Below, piece by piece: positions 9,473 through 13,315 of a stretch of 13,315 nt of DNA. A program made the position numbers and the translations under genes. How positions within the stretch are numbered: position 1 is the stretch's first letter; each line of letters opens with the position of its first letter. The DNA is from Deltaproteobacteria bacterium. Its GTDB lineage: Bacteria; Desulfobacterota; Binatia; Binatales; Binataceae. Where the stretch lies: the NCBI GenBank assembly GCA_021780585.1, contig JAJXYM010000186.1, positions 1-13,315 of the forward strand. Direction: 5' to 3'. The notes below the pieces were generated by a model. It saw nothing but the letters and a program-made list of their open reading frames with translations. It ran no database searches and was not told the origin of the DNA.

Positions 9473-10306
9473 ATGGCGGTAATTCAGCTTAATCCGCGCA
9501 CCCCCGGCCAGCGCTTCATGCAGGTGGCCGATTTTTCGGAGCTGTCGAAAAAAGAGCCCGAAAAGTCGCTGCTGCTGCCGTTGCGGAAATCGGGCGGGCG
9601 CAATAATCGCGGCCGGATGACCTCGCGCCATCGCGGCGGCGGCCATAAGCGGCGGCTGCGGGCGATTGACTTCAAGCGTAATCGCGACGGCATTCCGGCG
9701 ACGGTCGCGGCGCTCGAATACGATCCGAATCGTTCGGCGAATCTGGCCCTGCTGCATTACGCCGACGGCCGCAAGAGCTATATCCTCGCGCCGGTCGGAC
9801 TCAAGCCGGGCGATCAGGTCGAATGCGGCGAGAAGGCCGATATCAAGCCGGGCAACGCGCTGCAATTGAAGCATATTCCGGTGGGCGCCTTCGTCCACGC
9901 GGTCGAGCTCAAGCCGGGCGCGGGCGCGCAGATGGCGCGCGGCGCGGGCGCGCAGGCGCAGTTGATGGCCAAAGAGGGCAAGTTCGCGTTGCTCAAGCTG
10001 CCCTCGGGCGAGCAACGGATGGTGCAGGCGGAGTGTCGCGCGACGATCGGCCAGGTCGGCAACGTCGATCACGAGAATATCTCGATTGGCAAAGCGGGAC
10101 GCAGCCGCTGGCTGGGCAAACGATCGCATGTGCGCGGAGTCGCGATGAACCCGGTCGACCATCCGCACGGCGGCGGCGAAGGGCGCTCCAAGGGCAACCA
10201 TCCGCAATCGCCGTGGGGGATGCCGACCAAGGGTTACAAGACGCGCGGCAAGAAGACGTCGGACCGTTATATCGTGAGCCGGCGTCCGCGCGGCAAACGG
10301 GGCTGA
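9473..10306 (+). CDS. rplB: 50S ribosomal protein L2
   Basis: L2 is a primary 23S rRNA-binding protein needed for subunit association and for a functional peptidyl-transferase centre. The product is 277 residues (E. coli 273). Visible family marks are the basic N-terminal extension GGRNNRGRMTSRHRGGGHKRRLRAIDFKR, the OB-fold and SH3-like core (KPGNALQLKHIPVGAFVHAVELKPG), and the C-terminal VRGVAMNPVDHPHGGGEGRSKGNHPQSPWG, which contains the conserved histidine equivalent to E. coli H229. The tail ends in a basic RRPRGKRG. The ATG is 18 bases after rplW and lacks an evident ribosome-binding site, so translation is probably coupled to rplW. Confidence 0.98.
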   Translation: MAVIQLNPRTPGQRFMQVADFSELSKKEPEKSLLLPLRKSGGRNNRGRMTSRHRGGGHKRRLRAIDFKRNRDGIPATVAALEYDPNRSANLALLHYADGRKSYILAPVGLKPGDQVECGEKADIKPGNALQLKHIPVGAFVHAVELKPGAGAQMARGAGAQAQLMAKEGKFALLKLPSGEQRMVQAECRATIGQVGNVDHENISIGKAGRSRWLGKRSHVRGVAMNPVDHPHGGGEGRSKGNHPQSPWGMPTKGYKTRGKKTSDRYIVSRRPRGKRG

Positions 10307-10334
10307 TTGAAGGCGGGAGGATTCGGGAACCGAG

Positions 10335-10628
10335 ATGGCGAGGTCGCTTAAAAAAGGTCCCTTTGTCGACGGCCACCTGCAAAAGAAGGTGGACGCCGCC
10401 AATACGGCTGGAGACAAGCGGATTATCCGCACCTGGTCGCGCCGGTCGATGATCACGCCGGACTTTATCGGACTGACCCTGGCGGTGCATAACGGGCATA
10501 AGTTCATCCCGGTCTATTGCACGGAAAACATGGTCGGCCATAAGCTGGGCGAATTTTCCCCGACGCGCACTTTTCATGGTCATGCCGGCGCCCACAAGGG
10601 CGAAGTGCGCGGCCAGCGGGGCGGCTGA
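10335..10628 (+). CDS. rpsS: 30S ribosomal protein S19
   Basis: S19 is a protein of the 30S head that pairs with S13 and touches the A-site tRNA and the intersubunit bridge. The product is 97 residues (E. coli 92), starting MARSLKKGPFVDGHLQKKV. The core RIIRTWSRRSMITPDFIGLTLAVHNGHKFIPVYCTENMVGHKLGEFSPTRTFHGH is fully conserved, and the C-terminus is a short Gly/Arg-rich tail. A GGGAGG lies at 10315-10320, and a closer GGGA at 10325-10328 is better placed for the ATG. The gap after rplB is 28 bases. Confidence 0.97.
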   Translation: MARSLKKGPFVDGHLQKKVDAANTAGDKRIIRTWSRRSMITPDFIGLTLAVHNGHKFIPVYCTENMVGHKLGEFSPTRTFHGHAGAHKGEVRGQRGG

Positions 10629-10657
10629 GCCCGGGGGCGGAGAAGAGGGTTTTCGCG

Positions 10658-10996
10658 ATGGAAGCATTGGCGCGCAGCCGGTTCGTGCGGATTTCGCCGC
10701 AGAAGCTCAGGCTGGTATGCGAACTGGTGGCGGGAAAGAGAGTCGATCAGGCGCTCTCGATTCTCGAATTCACGCCGAAAAAGGGCGCGAAAATTATTTC
10801 CAAGACGCTGCTGGCGGCGATCGCCAACGCGCGTGATCAGCAGAACGTCGACGAGGACCGGCTGTTCGTCAAGAGCGTGGTCGCCGACACCGGGCCGACC
10901 TGGAAGCGTTCGATGCAGCGCGCGCATATGCATGCGACGCCGATTCTCAAGCGCACCAGCCATCTGACGGTGGTGGTCGACGAACGGGAGTCCTGA
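10658..10996 (+). CDS. rplV: 50S ribosomal protein L22
   Basis: L22 spans the 50S, with a β-hairpin forming the narrow part of the peptide exit tunnel opposite L4. The product is 112 residues (E. coli 110). Conserved segments include RFVRISPQKLRLVCELVAGKRVDQAL and the C-terminal ILKRTSHLTVVV. The hairpin reads GPTWKRSMQRAHMHATPI; the K83 and R84 equivalents are retained. At positions 90-92, where most bacteria have a residue followed by Gly-Arg (E. coli K90, G91, R92), this protein has H90, M91, H92. The reading frame is intact on both sides, so this is a substitution rather than a frameshift. The ATG has AGAGGG at 10644-10649 eight bases upstream. Confidence 0.97.
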   Translation: MEALARSRFVRISPQKLRLVCELVAGKRVDQALSILEFTPKKGAKIISKTLLAAIANARDQQNVDEDRLFVKSVVADTGPTWKRSMQRAHMHATPILKRTSHLTVVVDERES

Positions 10997-11004
10997 GGTA
11001 GCGT

Positions 11005-11682
11005 ATGGGCCAGAAAACACATCCGCGCGGCTTGCGCCTGGGCATAATCGAAAGCTGGGACTCCAAGTGGTACGCGCATCATGATTACACCGCGCTGCTG
11101 CATGAAGATCTGAAGCTGCGCGATTTTATCAAGCGGCGCCTCTATCACGCCGGCATCTCGCGGATCGAAATCGAGCGCATGGCCAACAAGGCCAAGCTCA
11201 ATATCTTTACCGCGCGGCCGGGAATCGTGATCGGCAAGAAGGGCGCGGAGATCGAGCGGCTGAAGGCGGATATCCAGAAGATGATGAAAGGCAAGGAAGC
11301 CTTCATCAATATCCACGAGGTGCGCCGGCCCGATCTCGATCCGCAGCTGGTGGCCGAGAATATCGCGCTGCAGCTCGAACGGCGGGTCGCGTTCCGCCGC
11401 GCGATGAAGGAAGCGGTGCTGCGCGCGATGCGGATGGGCGCGCTGGGCGTCAAGGTGCATGTCGCGGGACGGCTCGGGGGCGCCGAAATCGCGCGCTCGG
11501 AATGGTATCGCGAGGGGCGGGTTCCGCTCCAGACGCTGCGCGCCGACGTCGCCTACGGCTTCGCCGAAGCGCGCACGACTTACGGCGTGATCGGGGTCAA
11601 GGCGTGGATCTTCCGCGGCGAGATTCTGACCCGTCAGGAAGAGGCGGCCAAGCGCGCCGGCGCCGCGACGCAGCAGGGATGA
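11005..11682 (+). CDS. rpsC: 30S ribosomal protein S3
   Basis: S3 forms part of the mRNA entry channel and, with S4 and S5, the ribosomal helicase. The product is 225 residues (E. coli 233), starting MGQKTHPRGLRLGI. The type II KH domain carries the motif VIGKKG (GxxG type) within NIFTARPGIVIGKKGAEIERLK. The helicase-associated basic residues are conserved in LERRVAFRRAMKEAVLRAMRMG (equivalents of E. coli R131, R132, K135). The C-terminal domain has GVKVHVAGRLGGAEIARSEWYREGRVPLQTLRADVAYGFAEARTTYGVIGVKAWIFRGE, followed by a short Ala-rich tail. The ATG follows rplV by 8 bases, with GAGG at 10995-10998 overlapping the rplV stop. Confidence 0.98.
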   Translation: MGQKTHPRGLRLGIIESWDSKWYAHHDYTALLHEDLKLRDFIKRRLYHAGISRIEIERMANKAKLNIFTARPGIVIGKKGAEIERLKADIQKMMKGKEAFINIHEVRRPDLDPQLVAENIALQLERRVAFRRAMKEAVLRAMRMGALGVKVHVAGRLGGAEIARSEWYREGRVPLQTLRADVAYGFAEARTTYGVIGVKAWIFRGEILTRQEEAAKRAGAATQQG

Positions 11683-11723
11683 TGCGGCGGGCGCGGATGG
11701 TGAGCGAAGGAAGTATTGGGTAG
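11679..11723 (+). CDS. Possible 14-codon coupling ORF between rpsC and rplP
   Basis: An ATG at 11679 overlaps the rpsC stop as ATGA and is open for 14 codons (MMRRARMVSEGSIG). It ends in TAG at 11721-11723, just 6 bases before the rplP ATG. It fills almost all of the 47-base gap, and rplP itself has no clear ribosome-binding site at a normal distance. A ribosome reinitiating here would be delivered to rplP. There is no recognisable product or strong ribosome-binding site, so chance is quite possible. Confidence 0.2.
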   Translation: MMRRARMVSEGSIG

Positions 11724-11729
11724 CCAGCG

Positions 11730-12155
11730 ATGCTGTCGCCAAAGAAAGTTAAATATCGCAAGATTCAAAAGGGCCGGGTGCGCGGCGCCGAGTCGCGCGG
11801 ACTCGACCTGGCCTTCGGGGATTACGGGCTCAAGAGCACCGAGACCTGCCGGATTGACACGCGCGCGCTGGAGGCCGCCCGAATCGCGCTGACGCGCCAT
11901 ATCAAGCGCGGCGGCCGGGTCTGGATTCGCGTCTTTCCGGACAAGCCCTTCACCAAGAAGCCGGCGGAAACCCGGATGGGCAAAGGCAAGGGCTCGCCCG
12001 AGGGCTGGACGGCGGTGGTCAGGCCGGGCCGGATACTGTTCGAGATGGAGGGCGTCGATCGGGCGACGGCGCTCGAGGCGATGCGGCTTGCGGCGCATAA
12101 GCTGCCGGTCCGGACGATCGTGGTGGAACGGGAGGCTCAGAGCCTTGGAGCTTAG
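11730..12155 (+). CDS. rplP: 50S ribosomal protein L16
   Basis: L16 organises the A-site tRNA-binding region of the 50S near 23S rRNA helices 38 and 89, and is a late assembly protein. The product is 141 residues (E. coli 136), starting MLSPKKVKYRKIQKGR. Conserved parts are RIALTRHIKRGGRVWIRVFPDKPFTKKPAETRMGKGKGSPEGWTAVVRPGRILFEM. The arginine in TRMGKGKG corresponds to E. coli R81, which is hydroxylated by RoxA in some species; whether that happens here is unknown. The gap after rpsC is 47 bases, and the ribosome-binding site is weak. The 3' end overlaps rpmC by 11 bases. Confidence 0.97.
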   Translation: MLSPKKVKYRKIQKGRVRGAESRGLDLAFGDYGLKSTETCRIDTRALEAARIALTRHIKRGGRVWIRVFPDKPFTKKPAETRMGKGKGSPEGWTAVVRPGRILFEMEGVDRATALEAMRLAAHKLPVRTIVVEREAQSLGA

Positions 12156-12375
12156 CGAACTCAGGCGGATGGGCGCGGCCGATTTGCGGATCAAGGAGCG
12201 CGAGACGCGCGAGGAGATCTTCCGGCTGCGGCTCAAACTGCGCACCAATCAGCTCGATAATCCGGCGACCTATCGCAAGGCGCGGCGCGAGCTGGCGCGG
12301 ATTCTGACGCTGATTCGGGAACAGGCGGCCGGCGCGCCGGCGGCGGGAAAGGACGGCGATGCGGCAGCGGATTAA
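12145..12375 (+). CDS. rpmC: 50S ribosomal protein L29 (TTG start)
   Basis: L29 is a small helical protein at the tunnel exit next to L23, forming part of the platform for nascent-chain factors. The product is 76 residues (E. coli 63), with an Ala/Gly-rich C-terminal extension. The start is a TTG at 12145: it yields MELSELRRMGAADL, the expected family N-terminus, and has a strong GGGAGG at 12130-12135 nine bases upstream. The first in-frame ATG (in RRMGA) would cut off the conserved first helix. Conserved segment: EIFRLRLKLRTNQLDNPATYRKARRELARILTLIRE. The gene overlaps rplP by 11 bases and rpsQ by 17, the tightest packing in the window. Confidence 0.93.
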   Translation: MELSELRRMGAADLRIKERETREEIFRLRLKLRTNQLDNPATYRKARRELARILTLIREQAAGAPAAGKDGDAAAD

Positions 12376-12613
12376 GCGGCGCGAGGGGACTGTGGTCTCC
12401 GCCCGCATGACCAAGACAGTGGTGGTGCAGGTCGAGCGCCTGGTGCGGCATCCGCTCTACGGCAAGCGGCTGACCCAGCGCAAACGCTTCATGGCGCACG
12501 ACGAAAATGCGCAATGCCATGAGGGCGACCGGGTGTTGATTATCGAATCGCGCCCGCTCTCGCGGCATAAGCGATGGCGGGTCAGCCAGGTGCTGCAGCA
12601 GGCGGCGCGGTAG
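12359..12613 (+). CDS. rpsQ: 30S ribosomal protein S17
   Basis: S17 is a primary 16S rRNA-binding protein of the 30S body with an OB fold. The product is 84 residues, the same as E. coli. Conserved segments: REGTVVSARMTKTVVVQVERLVRHPLYGKRL, then the loop and MAHDENAQCHEGDRVLIIESRPLSRHKRWRV. The ATG at 12359 lies inside the last codons of rpmC (17-base overlap, different frame), with AAAGGA about six bases upstream. This points to strongly coupled translation of L29 and S17. Confidence 0.97.
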   Translation: MRQRIKRREGTVVSARMTKTVVVQVERLVRHPLYGKRLTQRKRFMAHDENAQCHEGDRVLIIESRPLSRHKRWRVSQVLQQAAR

Positions 12614-12628
12614 AGAGGGGAACTCGCC

Positions 12629-12997
12629 ATGGTGCAGACGCAAACGGTGTTGAGCGTGGCCGATAATTCGGGCGCGCGCAAAGTGATGTGTATCAAGGTG
12701 CTGGGCGGATCGCGCCGGCGTTACGCCTCGGTCGGCGACGTGATCGTGGTCGCCGTCAAGGAGGCGATTCCCAACGCCAAGGTGAAAAAGGGCGACGTGA
12801 GCAAGGCCGTGATCGTCCGCACCCACAAGGAAGTGAGCCGCGAGGACGGCAGCTATATCCGCTTCGACGACAATTCGGCGGTGCTGCTGGATAATCAGGG
12901 CGAGCCGGTCGGCACGCGGATCTTCGGGCCGGTGGCGCGCGAACTGCGCGCCAAGCGCTTCCTCAAGATTATCTCGCTCGCGCCGGAGGTGCTGTGA
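12629..12997 (+). CDS. rplN: 50S ribosomal protein L14
   Basis: L14 sits at the subunit interface (bridges B5 and B8) and binds the silencing factor RsfS in many bacteria. The product is 122 residues (E. coli 123). It is very conserved throughout: VLSVADNSGARKVMCIKVLGGSRRRYASVGDVI, VKEAIPNAKVKKGDV, YIRFDDNSAVLLDNQGEPVGTRIFGPVARELRAKRFLKIISLAPEVL. The ATG is 15 bases after rpsQ with AGAGGGG at 12614-12620. The stop overlaps the rplX start by one base (TGATG). Confidence 0.98.
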   Translation: MVQTQTVLSVADNSGARKVMCIKVLGGSRRRYASVGDVIVVAVKEAIPNAKVKKGDVSKAVIVRTHKEVSREDGSYIRFDDNSAVLLDNQGEPVGTRIFGPVARELRAKRFLKIISLAPEVL

Positions 12998-13315
12998 TGG
13001 CGGCGGCGGCGAAATGCGCAATTCGCAAGAACGACACCGTGATGGTGATCAAGGGGCGCGACCGCGGCAAGACCGGCAAGGTCCTGCGCGTGATTCCCGA
13101 CGAGGGCCGGCTGGTGGTCGAGCGGCTCAACATGGTCAAGCGCCATTCCAAGCCGCGCGGTCCGCAGAGTCCGGGCGGAATTGTCGACAAGGAGGCGCCG
13201 CTGCGAATTTGCAACGTGATGTATTTCTGCGATCGCTGCAACGCTCCCGTGCGGCTCGGCGTGAAGCGCGCGGCCGACGGCGCGCGCTCGCGTAGCTGCC
13301 GGCGTTGCGGCGAAA
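12997..13315 (+). CDS. rplX: 50S ribosomal protein L24 (3'-truncated by window edge)
   Basis: L24 is an assembly-initiator protein that binds 5' 23S rRNA and ends up near the tunnel exit. The frame opens with ATG at 12997, overlapping the rplN stop by one base, with GGAGG at 12985-12989 seven bases upstream. It is open to the window end (106 residues). The KOW motif is clear: IRKNDTVMVIKGRDRGKTGKVLRVIPDEGRLVVERLNMVKRHSKP (residues 9-53), followed by GGIVDKEAPLRICNVM. The C-terminal part has C78-xx-C81 and C101-xx-C104, a zinc-ribbon-like arrangement found in many bacterial L24 proteins and absent from E. coli L24. Only the last few residues are missing. In the usual order rplE follows. Confidence 0.96.
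   Translation, partial: MAAAAKCAIRKNDTVMVIKGRDRGKTGKVLRVIPDEGRLVVERLNMVKRHSKPRGPQSPGGIVDKEAPLRICNVMYFCDRCNAPVRLGVKRAADGARSRSCRRCGE

Noticed and set aside
9467..10507. Antisense open frame of 346 codons opposite rplB and rpsS
   Set aside because: Shadow of certain genes; no recognisable motif and no sign of its own ribosome-binding site or promoter.
10837..11742. Antisense open frame of 301 codons opposite rplV and rpsC
   Set aside because: Shadow of conserved coding sequence, composition-driven.
13014..13295. Open frame of 93 codons near the right edge
   Set aside because: It is an out-of-frame reading of rplX; the true L24 frame starts at 12997 and continues past the window edge.

Overview
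This window is part of the str–S10 super-operon of a GC-rich bacterium. All recognisable genes lie on the + strand and are packed tightly. In order they are: rpoC (RNA polymerase β', 5' end missing), rpsL (S12), rpsG (S7), fusA (EF-G), tuf (EF-Tu), rpsJ (S10), rplC (L3), rplD (L4), rplW (L23), rplB (L2), rpsS (S19), rplV (L22), rpsC (S3), rplP (L16), rpmC (L29), rpsQ (S17), rplN (L14) and rplX (L24, 3' end missing). No gene looks broken. I see no mobile element, CRISPR array, tRNA or rRNA, and no non-coding stretch longer than about 190 bases.

Organism: the β' subunit carries the long insertion in the trigger loop (SI3 type) found in Proteobacteria and related Gram-negative phyla. Codon use is dominated by GCG, CGC, GGC, CTC and CTG. 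L24 keeps a C-terminal four-cysteine motif, and EF-Tu has a four-cysteine insertion after the G5 motif. Together these suggest a high-GC lineage near the deltaproteobacteria in the broad sense (Desulfobacterota, Binatota, Myxococcota and similar) rather than a gamma- or betaproteobacterium. This placement is inference; no search was possible.

Layout: (1) 2-2986, the C-terminal two thirds of rpoC. (2) 2987-3176, a 190-base junction holding a strong intrinsic terminator, a possible promoter overlapping the rpoC stop codon, and a second GC-rich hairpin. (3) 3177-7383, the str block. S12 and S7 are separated by only 8 bases, so there is no room for the E. coli-type S7 operator. (4) 7384-7512, a spacer with two perfect hairpins marking the str/S10 boundary. 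(5) 7513-13315, the S10 block, with overlaps or spacers of at most 47 bases. Start choices include several GTG codons (rpsL, rplC, probably rpsJ) and one TTG (rpmC).

Function: the genes encode the transcribing enzyme, two translation GTPases, and proteins of the 30S decoding centre and 50S core, including most proteins of the peptide exit tunnel (L4, L22, L23, L29, L24). They are expected to be co-expressed with growth rate. I found no evidence of an undescribed system. The points worth a second look are small: the junction structures, the EF-Tu cysteine insertion, unusual residues at the L22 tunnel-loop tip, a linker insertion in β', and a possible 14-codon coupling ORF between rpsC and rplP.
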